From CAYMTR01 sp964393405 (GTDB taxonomy: Bacteria; Bacteroidota; Bacteroidia; Bacteroidales; Prolixibacteraceae), in contig CAYMTR010000007.1 in the NCBI GenBank assembly GCA_964393405.1, positions 38,205 through 102,204 on the forward strand: DNA of 64,000 bases. Reading direction: 5' to 3'. The position numbers and the translations under genes were made by a program. The notes under the pieces are model-generated. The model made no database searches. It worked only from the letters and a program-made list of their open reading frames with translations, and was not told where the DNA came from. Shown here piece by piece: positions 1 to 8,972 of the stretch (positions within the stretch are counted from its first letter, which is position 1; every line of letters begins with the position of its first letter).

Positions 1-17
1 ATGAGGTTTGTTAGAAT

Positions 18-115
18 CCGTTGCCTGAAGGCAACGGTAAAGGATACTAGTTTGAAGGAGGAAGTAGCGTTTTGGGCCGTTGGTTAAAGGCAACGGTAAA
101 GGATAAAGGTTTGAA
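18..115. repeat. Paired direct repeats with short palindromes upstream of the ATP-grasp gene
   Basis: Two copies of a 29-bp direct repeat lie at 28-56 and 87-115, 59 bp apart, differing at only three adjacent positions. The first copy ends the perfect palindrome CCGTTGCC-TGAA-GGCAACGG (18-37). The second ends a weaker version (77-96; CCGTTG/CAACGG). The repeats fill most of the 142 bp before the first gene. They could be a REP-like element, an operator pair or a remnant of a larger array cut by the window edge. There is no T-run, so they do not look like terminators. Confidence 0.6.
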
Positions 116-142
116 TAAAGATATTCTAATTTGAAGAATTGA

Positions 143-2107
143 ATGATTATAGGTATTAGAAAGTCAACTCTTAATGACTTTGATTTTTTAGAAGAGACGG
201 AGCGCTCATGTTTCCCCAAATTTCAACAGAGCTCGACACGTACATTAAAGCTTAGCTTAACAAGTACTAATCAGGAAGTCTGGATTGCAGAAACAAAATC
301 TGGAAAAAACAAGTTGCCTGTTGGTGTCATGGTTTTACACATTAATTCGAGGACACTAAGAGTATATTCCATCGCCATCATAAAGAAATATCAGGGAAAA
401 GGTATTGGCAAAAAGCTTATAACTCATGCATGTAATCTTGCTTTGGCACGCAGGAATGAAAGGATTTCACTTGAAGCAAGGGCTGCAGATGAAAAGTTAA
501 TTGAGTGGTATGAAAAGGCAGGATTTGTTAAAACTAAACTATTGCCTGATTATTATAAAAAAGGTGAATCTGCTTATAGGTTAATTTTCACAGTTTCAAG
601 AAAGAAAGTTAGCGATGCTATTACAAATATTATTGTAGTTGATAATCCATCGAAATGGAACCTGCCTGTTGATGGTGTTAAAATAGTATCTTCAAAAATA
701 TATATTTCTGATATTGAATATCAAACTATTAAGAATATAAGGGTTTTTAACTTGTGCAACTCCTATCGTTATCAGAGCATTGGATATTACGTTTCACTTT
801 TAGCTTCTGCTCGTGAACACAGAGCAATTCCAAGTGTTACAACGATTAGGGATTTTAAAAACCTTTCTGTTATCAGGTCCATTGCTAACGACGTTGACGA
901 AATAATGCAGAGTGCTCTGGAGAAAGTAGCCGGGAATAAATTCACTCTTAACATCTATTTCGGGCATACTACAGAGCCTTCTTTAAAAGTGCTTGGCAGT
1001 AAATTGTATCAGTTGTTTGAAACTCCTTTATTGCAGGTGCAATTCAGCAAAACTGACAGGTGGTTAGTACAGCGTGTTCAGCCAATATCATTGAAAAAGC
1101 TTGATAGTCCTAACATGGAGAAGATCCAGATGTACGCTTCAAGTTACTTTTCAAAAAAGAGATTTCAAAAGCCCCGATTAAAACACTATAAATATGACTT
1201 GGCAATATTGATAAACCCCGAAGAAGTTAATGCTCCATCTAATCCAACAGCTCTTAAAAATTTCAAAGAGGCGGCAAATAAAATTGGATTCTATGTAGAT
1301 TTTATAACAAAAGAGGACTATGAAGATATTCTTGAGTACGATGCTTTGTTTATAAGGGAAACTACCAACGTAAACAACCATACGTATGAATTTTCAAGGA
1401 GGGCTTATGCTGAAGGGCTTGTTGTGCTCGACGATCCATGGTCTATTATGAGGTGTTCAAATAAAATTTTTCAAGCTGAAAGGATGATGCAAAACAGGGT
1501 GCTTATCCCTAAGACTATCATTCTTACAAAAAACAATATCAAGAAACACATGATTGATAAATTGAATTTTCCGATGGTTTTAAAACAGCCTGATAGTTCT
1601 TTCTCAATTGGTGTTGTGAAAGTTGATAATGCTGAGGCTTTAATTGAATCGGCTAATTCTCTTTTTAAAAAGTCAGAATTAATAATTGCCCAAGAGTTTC
1701 TTTATTCTGAATATGACTGGAGGATTGGAGTTTTGGATGAGATACCATTGTTCGCTTGTAAATATTTCATGGCCAAAGACCATTGGCAAATTTATAATTG
1801 GAAGGTTTCTAAAGAAGAAGAATCGGGTGATTCAATAACATTACCTATTGAAGATGTTCCGGAACATGTAATTAAAGCTGCTGTTAAGGCTGCATCTCTA
1901 ATGGGGGATGGGTTTTATGGTGTTGACCTTAAAATGGTTGGAGATAAAGTTTACTTAATTGAAGTAAACGATAACCCTAACATAGATTCAGGTATTGAAG
2001 ATATGGTACTTAAAAATGAATTATACGAAAGGATAATGCAATCCTTTTATAAACGTATAGAACTTAGCAGAAATATGACCAGACTTGTGGCTGTAGCTCC
2101 TGATTAA
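143..2107 (+). CDS. GNAT acetyltransferase / RimK-type ATP-grasp fusion protein
   Basis: A 654-residue two-enzyme fusion. Residues 1-150 are a GNAT N-acetyltransferase domain with the acetyl-CoA loop QGKGIG at 84-89. Residues about 165-350 match the RLAN domain that precedes RimK-like ATP-grasp enzymes (NLCNSYRYQSIGYYVSLLA, 203-221). The C-terminal part, about 370-640, is an ATP-grasp ligase ending in the metal-binding EVNDNPNID stretch. ATP-grasp enzymes of this type join an amino acid or amine to a carboxylate, so the protein may make and acetylate a small peptide-like product, or add residues to a protein. Substrates cannot be read from sequence. The gene is preceded by the repeats at 18-115. 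Its stop codon overlaps that of the convergent GH9 gene. Family call is strong; biological role unknown. Confidence 0.85.
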   Translation: MIIGIRKSTLNDFDFLEETERSCFPKFQQSSTRTLKLSLTSTNQEVWIAETKSGKNKLPVGVMVLHINSRTLRVYSIAIIKKYQGKGIGKKLITHACNLALARRNERISLEARAADEKLIEWYEKAGFVKTKLLPDYYKKGESAYRLIFTVSRKKVSDAITNIIVVDNPSKWNLPVDGVKIVSSKIYISDIEYQTIKNIRVFNLCNSYRYQSIGYYVSLLASAREHRAIPSVTTIRDFKNLSVIRSIANDVDEIMQSALEKVAGNKFTLNIYFGHTTEPSLKVLGSKLYQLFETPLLQVQFSKTDRWLVQRVQPISLKKLDSPNMEKIQMYASSYFSKKRFQKPRLKHYKYDLAILINPEEVNAPSNPTALKNFKEAANKIGFYVDFITKEDYEDILEYDALFIRETTNVNNHTYEFSRRAYAEGLVVLDDPWSIMRCSNKIFQAERMMQNRVLIPKTIILTKNNIKKHMIDKLNFPMVLKQPDSSFSIGVVKVDNAEALIESANSLFKKSELIIAQEFLYSEYDWRIGVLDEIPLFACKYFMAKDHWQIYNWKVSKEEESGDSITLPIEDVPEHVIKAAVKAASLMGDGFYGVDLKMVGDKVYLIEVNDNPNIDSGIEDMVLKNELYERIMQSFYKRIELSRNMTRLVAVAPD

Positions 2108-4545
2108 TGTTTCTTCAAATAATTGTCGACTGCCAAAACTAAAAACATAAAATTAGTTGAGCCACCTCCCATTACGTATTCAGTTTGTTGCCAGAAGTAT
2201 GGCCATTCTTTTAACTCAGGAAGATCTGGTCTGATTAAAGCTGTTCCAGATATCACACCCCCAGGTATATGCGACCAGTCGGCACGGTTGAAACCATATG
2301 CTGTTGTTGCTGATTTAGAACCTATCCCCGATGCAAAAGAAACAGTGTTTTTTCCGGGATGGACACCAAGAACAAAGTTGAGAGCATTCATAAAGTTATT
2401 GGCACTTATGATTTCAGGCCACGCTTTATTTAAAAAGTATTGTTCTACACCAAAATGTTGAATTGACCATCCTGCACCCCAGATAACTGGTTTGTATGGA
2501 ACTCCAAATGGAGTTTCAAAGATGAGGTTAGAAATACGTGCTGAGTCTTTTTTTATTGAACTGGTTATTTCACTAATTAATTTCTTATCTGATAGGTGAA
2601 CTTTTAACCTTGAGGCTGAAACTCCTGTCCTAGAAATGTTTTCAACAATAAATTTGCCCATTCTGATTATTTCTTTTTCATAATCAGAAGATTTAGTTGA
2701 CAGAAATAATTCAGTCAGAAGTTGAAGTTTGTAATCTGATTCGGGAGCTTTATTTCCCCATCTTTCCCAGATATCAATTGAAGTTTTAAGACATTCATCT
2801 GAAAGAGTAGGATTGCTGATATTCAATACTCTGGAAGCAATAGCTAAGCCTGAGCCTGACATACATTCGTGCCGTGCATTTTCTTCTGTAAACACCCATC
2901 TGTCGTCGGGAATATTTCTCCCCATAGCATTAGTGCCGATAGAATTGTCTGTAACTGACGAAGGATCTCCAAGAATTACGTACTGCTCGATTGTAGGTGT
3001 AATAATACCTCTGTATAGCCTATTCATTGAACGATATCCCCCAAGAATACTATTTAGACCGTGTTCAATTTGCTGAATTAGATCATTCTTCCCATCAGGT
3101 ACATGAATTTTTGTTACAAGGTTTTTATCATCAACAGTTGTTACATCGTAATTCAGATTAAATTCTTCAAGCATCATCGATAAAAGGATTATTTCTCCAA
3201 TCTGAGATTCAATTCTTAAATCATCATCTCCCGCATCATGCCATCCGCCTCTGTTTAATCCGGGTACATGTTCGCTTGATTGATATTTGCAAAGGGAGGA
3301 ACTTCCTTGTCTATAACCATCAAAATGATTTAATCCTGCTGGTGCCATTAATGCATCATCGAGATGACAGACATCATGCCATACCCTATAGTTTTCTTCA
3401 ACTCTCATGTGGCACATCTGGGCTGGGAGAAAATAATCAATAACAGGCTGCCAGATATTATTGCCAAAGACTTCTACATCTATTTTAAAAGGATTACTCA
3501 TGTGTCCCTTGCATGAAACAATGTACATGCCGGGCTCTTCTAAGTCGGAAATATCAGCTTTGAAATAGTTGTATCTTAAGAATTTGCCCCAGAAATTTGC
3601 TTTCGCTTTTTTAACTTCTTTATTTCCTTCTTCTGTAATCCTGAAAACAGAAACATCTTCAGGAGTTTCATCACGATAATCTTTTTCAATTATAATGGTT
3701 TTTTCTTGTTCAGGGTGATAGCCTACTTGTGATACATGAATCACCGGTTCGTATTCCCATGTTGAAACGACATTTGGAGTAACAGTCCATTCGATAACAT
3801 TTTCTGTTTTATCAGAGTCGATCGTTTCGCGGACAATAAACCAGCCATTGTTATGATTTGATCTTCCATCCCAAAGTTCAATAATTCCCTTACTCTCAAT
3901 CTTAACTCTTTGGAGATCATCTTCTGGAGCAACAATTAATTTTTTGCCTTTGCCCATTGAGATTGTCATTGATCCTTCTGCTTTTGATATCATTGGTCCT
4001 GAAGGCTGTAATGGGAATATTCCTATATGCTTGTCCAATTGATATGTTTTGCCAAAAAGATGGCCGGGGAAAAATTCAAGGTTAAAGCCAATTTTCCCAA
4101 CCCATTCTTTAGGTAGTGGTTTATCAAGATTAACAGATATTTTAAACGAATTTCTTTTAACCGGTGTGACACTGATGGAATAGCAAAGCTGAAGATCAGG
4201 ATATACGATCGGATTAAATCCTTTGCGGTCTCTTGATGAGTCGGGATAGCATAATCTTTGTGTGATTACGTTATTACTTGAATCGATAGTAAAATCGTAG
4301 GCTTTAGGAACCGGAGACCACTGTCCGGGAGAGGTTTCAAGTCTGATATCCCCATTAGCAGCAACCCTTTCGCCATGCTGAATGATTGTAACTCCAGTTT
4401 GATGCCCCTCAGGATAAATATCGGCAAAGACAGTCACATCAAGACCATGCATGGTAAAATACCCCTTTTCAGAAAGTTTTAAATTGTTTTGGGAGGACAC
4501 AGCTAATGCTGATAATAAAAGAATTACTAATAAATATTGTTTCAT
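2104..4545 (-). CDS. Secreted glycoside hydrolase family 9 protein (endoglucanase-like)
   Basis: An 813-residue protein with a signal peptide (about 1-19). Residues about 20-260 form an extra N-terminal region I cannot assign. A CelD-type immunoglobulin-like domain begins at VSQVGYHPEQ (about 271). A GH9 catalytic domain follows, with the hallmark nucleophile-side motif GGWHDAGDDD (DAGD at 437-440). The presumed acid Glu is in QQTEYV (about 789), followed by the usual C-terminal helix. GH9 enzymes hydrolyse beta-1,4-glucans or related beta-glycosides by inversion, so the likely role is polysaccharide or oligosaccharide breakdown in the periplasm or at the cell surface. No T9SS tail and no dockerin are visible. 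It does not sit in a SusC/SusD locus. Its last codons overlap the end of the convergent ATP-grasp gene by 4 bp. Confidence 0.85.
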   Translation of the reverse strand: MKQYLLVILLLSALAVSSQNNLKLSEKGYFTMHGLDVTVFADIYPEGHQTGVTIIQHGERVAANGDIRLETSPGQWSPVPKAYDFTIDSSNNVITQRLCYPDSSRDRKGFNPIVYPDLQLCYSISVTPVKRNSFKISVNLDKPLPKEWVGKIGFNLEFFPGHLFGKTYQLDKHIGIFPLQPSGPMISKAEGSMTISMGKGKKLIVAPEDDLQRVKIESKGIIELWDGRSNHNNGWFIVRETIDSDKTENVIEWTVTPNVVSTWEYEPVIHVSQVGYHPEQEKTIIIEKDYRDETPEDVSVFRITEEGNKEVKKAKANFWGKFLRYNYFKADISDLEEPGMYIVSCKGHMSNPFKIDVEVFGNNIWQPVIDYFLPAQMCHMRVEENYRVWHDVCHLDDALMAPAGLNHFDGYRQGSSSLCKYQSSEHVPGLNRGGWHDAGDDDLRIESQIGEIILLSMMLEEFNLNYDVTTVDDKNLVTKIHVPDGKNDLIQQIEHGLNSILGGYRSMNRLYRGIITPTIEQYVILGDPSSVTDNSIGTNAMGRNIPDDRWVFTEENARHECMSGSGLAIASRVLNISNPTLSDECLKTSIDIWERWGNKAPESDYKLQLLTELFLSTKSSDYEKEIIRMGKFIVENISRTGVSASRLKVHLSDKKLISEITSSIKKDSARISNLIFETPFGVPYKPVIWGAGWSIQHFGVEQYFLNKAWPEIISANNFMNALNFVLGVHPGKNTVSFASGIGSKSATTAYGFNRADWSHIPGGVISGTALIRPDLPELKEWPYFWQQTEYVMGGGSTNFMFLVLAVDNYLKKH

Positions 4546-4578
4546 GGCCTTATTAATCTAAAAAAGTTTGTTTTTAAA

Positions 4579-5727
4579 TTAATTAAACAAAACTTTGTGA
4601 AAAATATCCTTTAAAATTAATTTTTCGTTTTCCCAGCAAAGAATCTCTCCTGCTGCTTTACAATTCTCTTTCCATTGGGCGTAACTTTCAGGTGAGGAAA
4701 GCATTGACTTAATACCTGAAGCAATGGCTTGAGGTGTTATTTCATCAATTGAAATGCCTACTTTATAATCAGATACAACCCTTTTCATTTCTGGAAGTGA
4801 ACCTGTAAGTACAGGAACTTCTGCCCTTATATAATCGAATAATTTATTTGGGAGTGCAAATCTATAATTAAGTCCCATATCTTTTTCAACAGAAATGCCA
4901 ATTGTAGCTAACTTAGTAATTTGTCTAAGTTTTTCCGGTTCAATACGGCCGGTAAGAAAAACCCTGTCTTGAAGTTTTTCTTCAACTACCATACTTTTAA
5001 TTTTTTCATATAAGTCACCGATTCCTATTATTACAAAATTAACTTCATTAACAAGGTGAATTGCCTTTATTGCCTCTTCAATTCCTCTTCCCAAATTTAC
5101 TGCTCCTTGGTATATAACGACAGGTTTATTTGTTGTAAAAGGAGGTGTTATTTCTACATTTTCATTCTCTCTTTGAATAATTTCGGGTAAATTTCTTATT
5201 ACTTTAAACTTTGTACCATACTTCTCATTATAAGCATTTGCGATACTCTGACTAACAGTATAGCAGTGTTTAAGCTTTGGAAGAATAGATTTTTCAATCT
5301 TCTCCCAAATTCTTTTTACCTTAGGTCGGTCTACAAGCTCTGGAACTTCAGTAAAATACTCATGGCTGTCGTATACTAATTTACTTTTCTTAAGTTTTGA
5401 AGCCATATAACATGCAGGTAGAGTGTCTAGGTCATTTGAAACGATAATATCATATTTTTTAAAAAGTAAGTAAAAAAACAACCTAATATTGTAATTGGCG
5501 TAGAACAAAGGACCTTTGTTGAAGCATAAAGAAAAGCGATGAGTTAGGAATGGTTTATCGAGTTTATTTTTTCCTGGATAATTTCTTCCGCAAACAGTAA
5601 CTTCAAATTCCATTTCCATTAATGTCATGGCAATCCGGTTAACCCTGTTGTCTGTTACAATATCGTTGGTAACAGCCATAACAACTTTATTTTTTTTCTT
5701 ATTGATAGAATTAACCTGTTTAATCAT
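4579..5727 (-). CDS. GT4-family glycosyltransferase
   Basis: A 382-residue GT-B fold glycosyltransferase of family 4. The N-terminal half has the acceptor-side start VVMAVTNDIVTDNRV and an SHEYFTEVPELV-type segment. The C-terminal half has the donor-binding part: YQGAVNLGRGIEEAI, then LTGRIEPEKL, then the E-containing stretch LPNKLFDYIRAEVPVL. GT4 enzymes move a sugar from a nucleotide sugar to a lipid, glycan or protein. The acceptor is unknown; cell-surface polysaccharide is the usual role. The upstream promoter candidate (5747-5778) leaves a leader of about 14 nt before this ATG; an internal ATG at codon 17 is a less likely start. The gene is separated by 33 bp from the GH9 gene downstream, so the two could be one transcript. 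Confidence 0.85.
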   Translation of the reverse strand: MIKQVNSINKKKNKVVMAVTNDIVTDNRVNRIAMTLMEMEFEVTVCGRNYPGKNKLDKPFLTHRFSLCFNKGPLFYANYNIRLFFYLLFKKYDIIVSNDLDTLPACYMASKLKKSKLVYDSHEYFTEVPELVDRPKVKRIWEKIEKSILPKLKHCYTVSQSIANAYNEKYGTKFKVIRNLPEIIQRENENVEITPPFTTNKPVVIYQGAVNLGRGIEEAIKAIHLVNEVNFVIIGIGDLYEKIKSMVVEEKLQDRVFLTGRIEPEKLRQITKLATIGISVEKDMGLNYRFALPNKLFDYIRAEVPVLTGSLPEMKRVVSDYKVGISIDEITPQAIASGIKSMLSSPESYAQWKENCKAAGEILCWENEKLILKDIFHKVLFN

Positions 5728-5746
5728 AATTAGACATTAACACTAA

Positions 5747-5778
5747 CAAAACTAAAGGAATTTTTCGATATTTGACAA
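5747..5778 (-). promoter_or_regulatory. Candidate Bacteroidota promoter for the GT4 gene
   Basis: Read on the minus strand, TAGTTTTG (5747-5754) matches the Bacteroidota -7 consensus TAnnTTTG. A TTG (5776-5778) lies about 21 bp upstream, within the usual spacing for the -33 element. The predicted transcript start is about 14 nt before the ATG at 5727. Confidence 0.5.
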
Positions 5779-5860
5779 TCGGTATTCAGGTCATAACGTA
5801 TAAAGGCAAATTTTTCTTATGTGTTAGCCAATATATTTATTTTAAAACAGTTAGCAGGAA

Positions 5861-6874
5861 ATGATAAGTTTTTACAAGAATTATAATATAAAAAACTACA
5901 ATAGTTTTGGGCTTAATGTTAATGTTGAAGCTTTTGTTGAATTTACAAGAAAAGAAGATATTCATGAAGTTCTTGAAGACAAGTTAGCTTATAAAAAGCA
6001 TCTTGTTATTGGAAGTGGAAGCAATTTATTATTTCTTGATGATTTTGAGGGATTAATTATTTATCCCGCCATAAAAGGAATTGCTACAGTCGAAGAGGAC
6101 TCTAATTGGGTATACATTGAAGTAGGTGCAGGAGAGAAGTGGGATGATTTGGTTGATTTTTCTGTAAAAAACGGTTGGGGAGGGATGGAAAACCTTTCTA
6201 ACATACCCGGAAATGCCGGTGCATCGCCCGTTCAAAACATTGGTGCTTATGGTGCTGAGGTAAAGGATAGCATTTACTTGGTTAAAGGGTTTTTTCTTAA
6301 AAGCGGTAAATATTTCGAATATAATAATAGTGATTGTCAATTTGGGTATAGAAATTCAATTTTCAAACAATCGCTTAAAGGTGAAGTTGTTATAACTTCA
6401 GTTGTTTATAGGCTGCTTAAAAGTCCTGTATTTAATCTTGAGTATGGTGCATTAAAAGACGAGACTGAGAGATTGGGAGATATAAATGTCAGAAATATAC
6501 GTCAGGCAGTTATAAATATTCGTGGGTCTAAGTTGCCCGATCCGGAAAAAATAGGAAATGCCGGAAGTTTTTTTAAAAATCCGGTTGTTGATAGTAATTT
6601 AGTTGAAAGGCTTAAATCAAAATTTAATAACATTCCTGTATATGTTTCTGGTGAAAATGGAATGTTAAAACTTGCCGCAGGCTGGCTCATTGACAGATGT
6701 GGATGGAAGGGCTACCGGGAAGGTGATGCCGGGGTGCATAAGGATCAGGCATTAGTTCTTGTTAATTACGGTAAAGCTTCAGGTAGAAATATATTTGACG
6801 TTGCCCAAAAGATACAGAACTCTGTTTATGATGAATTTGGTGTAAGATTAGAGCCTGAAGTAAACATTATATGA
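5861..6874 (+). CDS. murB: UDP-N-acetylmuramate dehydrogenase (UDP-N-acetylenolpyruvoylglucosamine reductase)
   Basis: A 337-residue flavoprotein that reduces UDP-GlcNAc-enolpyruvate to UDP-MurNAc with NADPH, the second committed step of peptidoglycan precursor synthesis in the cytoplasm. FAD-binding segments are visible at LVIGSGSNLLFLDDF and at NIPGNAGASPVQNIGAYG. The catalytic serine is in GNAGSFFKNPVV, and the terminal acidic motif LEPEVNII carries the conserved Glu. The overall length matches the E. coli-type (type I) enzyme, which is about 340 residues, rather than the shorter Gram-positive type. It is followed after 34 bp by uvrB on the same strand and is divergent from the GT4 gene. 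Confidence 0.96.
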   Translation: MISFYKNYNIKNYNSFGLNVNVEAFVEFTRKEDIHEVLEDKLAYKKHLVIGSGSNLLFLDDFEGLIIYPAIKGIATVEEDSNWVYIEVGAGEKWDDLVDFSVKNGWGGMENLSNIPGNAGASPVQNIGAYGAEVKDSIYLVKGFFLKSGKYFEYNNSDCQFGYRNSIFKQSLKGEVVITSVVYRLLKSPVFNLEYGALKDETERLGDINVRNIRQAVINIRGSKLPDPEKIGNAGSFFKNPVVDSNLVERLKSKFNNIPVYVSGENGMLKLAAGWLIDRCGWKGYREGDAGVHKDQALVLVNYGKASGRNIFDVAQKIQNSVYDEFGVRLEPEVNII

Positions 6875-6908
6875 CATCATACTTTTTGTTTACCTAATAA
6901 AAAAGAGG

Positions 6909-8945
6909 ATGGATTTCAAGATTGTTTCTGAATATCAGCCAACAGGCGATCAGCCCCAGGCAATAGAACAGCTTACACAAGGTGTCAACGATTGTATTTT
7001 TGCCCAGACCTTACTTGGTGTTACTGGCTCGGGGAAAACGTTTACAATTGCCAATGTGATTGAACGTACAGGCAAACCTACACTTGTTTTAAGTCATAAT
7101 AAGACACTTGCAGCACAGTTGTATAGCGAGCTAAAAATGTTCTTCCCTGAAAACGCTGTTGAATATTTTGTTTCTTATTACGATTATTATCAGCCTGAAG
7201 CATATTTGCCTGTTTCTGATACATATATTGAAAAGGACCTGTCTATCAACGATGAGATTGAAAAGTTAAGGCTAAGCGCTACATCTGCACTTCTTTCGGG
7301 TAGAAGGGATGTTATTGTTGTTTCTTCGGTTTCGTGTCTTTATGGAGTAGGTAATCCTGATGATTTTCATGCTAATGTAATTGAAATAAATGTAGGGCAG
7401 ACAATTGCCAGAAATGCATTTCTAAGGAGGCTGGTAGATAGTTTGTATTCACGTAATGAAGTAGAATTCTTAAGGGGTAATTTCAGAGTCAAAGGAGATA
7501 CAATAGATGTTTATCCCGCATATTCCGATACAGCTGTTAGGATTGTTTTTTTTGGTGATGATATTGAGGAAATACACAAATTCAATCCAGAAAATGGAAG
7601 GGTATTCGATGATCTTGAAAGCTTGATTATTTATCCTGCAAACATATTTGTGACTACCCAATTGAGAATGAACGGTGCAATAAAGGAAATTCAGGATGAT
7701 CTTTTAAAACAAATAAATTATTTCAATGAGATTGGCAAGCCTTTCGAAGCAAAGAGAATAAAAGAAAGGGTTGAATACGACATGGAAATGATGAAGGAGT
7801 TGGGCTACTGTCCCGGTATTGAAAACTATTCAAGATATTTCGACGGTAGGGAGCCCGGAACTCGACCTTTCTGTCTTCTTGATTATTTTCCTGAGGATTA
7901 TCTGATGGTTGTTGATGAAAGCCATGTTACAGTTTCTCAGATAAGGGCAATGTACGGAGGTGACAGATCAAGAAAAACAACGCTTGTTGAATATGGGTTC
8001 AGACTTCCTGCTGCAATAGACAACCGTCCATTAAAGTTTGATGAGTGGGAAAGAATTATAAAACAGGTGATATTCGTAAGTGCAACTCCGGCTGAATATG
8101 AGTTGGAAAAATCTGAAGGTGTGATTGTTGAGCAGATTATACGGCCAACAGGTTTACTTGATCCGGCAATTGATGTCAGACCAAGTCATAACCAAATTGA
8201 CAATTTAATTGAGGAGATAAACAAGAGAGTTGAAAAGAATGAGAGGGTCCTTGTTACCACATTAACGAAAAGAATGGCAGAGCAATTGTCGGCATACCTT
8301 TTAAGAATGGGTGTTAAAACAAGATATATTCATTCTGACGTAGTTACCCTTGAAAGGGTAGAAATACTTGAGGGACTTAGGAAAGGTGATTTTGATGTAC
8401 TGGTTGGCATCAACCTTTTAAGGGAAGGCTTGGATTTACCTGAAGTATCGCTGGTCGCAATTCTCGATGCAGATAAGGAAGGTTTTCTAAGGTCGGAAAG
8501 ATCTCTTACTCAAACTGCAGGTAGGGCAGCAAGGCATCTCGACGGATTAGTTATAATGTATGCTGACAAAATTACTGAGTCGATGAGAAAAACTATTGAA
8601 TCGACAAATTATAAAAGGGAAAAGCAGTTAAGATACAATGAAATTAATAATATTACACCTACTCAAATTGTAAAAGCAAGTAGACCTATTATTGGTGTTG
8701 AAAGCAAAAGGAAGGCAGCAGAAAGTAAACAAAATGTAAGGTATTATTCCGAGACAGAGCATCTTGACTCAGCAGCCGATCCTGTATTGCAATATATGGG
8801 CAGAGATGAAATGGAAAAAGCAATTTTGAAGGTCAGAAAAGAAATGGAAAAATGTGCCAAAGAGCTTGACTTCATTCAGGCGGCACAATATAGAGACGAA
8901 ATGTTCAAGCTGAAAGAATTATTCTCGAAAAAGTTCGGGGATTGA
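6909..8945 (+). CDS. uvrB: Excinuclease ABC subunit B
   Basis: A 678-residue helicase-like subunit of the UvrABC nucleotide excision repair complex. It is loaded onto damaged DNA by UvrA and recruits UvrC. Walker A is GVTGSGKTFT (about residue 38-47), followed by the beta-hairpin region YYDYYQPEAYLP that clamps the DNA. The Walker B/DEAD-like motif is VVDESH, helicase motif VI is QTAGRAARH, and the C-terminal UVR domain that contacts UvrC is EKCAKELDFIQAAQYRDEM. Length is typical. A purine-rich AAGAGG lies 3 nt before the ATG, an unusually clear ribosome-binding site for this genome. The protease gene starts 27 bp downstream on the same strand. Confidence 0.97.
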   Translation: MDFKIVSEYQPTGDQPQAIEQLTQGVNDCIFAQTLLGVTGSGKTFTIANVIERTGKPTLVLSHNKTLAAQLYSELKMFFPENAVEYFVSYYDYYQPEAYLPVSDTYIEKDLSINDEIEKLRLSATSALLSGRRDVIVVSSVSCLYGVGNPDDFHANVIEINVGQTIARNAFLRRLVDSLYSRNEVEFLRGNFRVKGDTIDVYPAYSDTAVRIVFFGDDIEEIHKFNPENGRVFDDLESLIIYPANIFVTTQLRMNGAIKEIQDDLLKQINYFNEIGKPFEAKRIKERVEYDMEMMKELGYCPGIENYSRYFDGREPGTRPFCLLDYFPEDYLMVVDESHVTVSQIRAMYGGDRSRKTTLVEYGFRLPAAIDNRPLKFDEWERIIKQVIFVSATPAEYELEKSEGVIVEQIIRPTGLLDPAIDVRPSHNQIDNLIEEINKRVEKNERVLVTTLTKRMAEQLSAYLLRMGVKTRYIHSDVVTLERVEILEGLRKGDFDVLVGINLLREGLDLPEVSLVAILDADKEGFLRSERSLTQTAGRAARHLDGLVIMYADKITESMRKTIESTNYKREKQLRYNEINNITPTQIVKASRPIIGVESKRKAAESKQNVRYYSETEHLDSAADPVLQYMGRDEMEKAILKVRKEMEKCAKELDFIQAAQYRDEMFKLKELFSKKFGD

Positions 8946-8972
8946 TTGCAGGGTATTTTTTTCTAATTTTAC

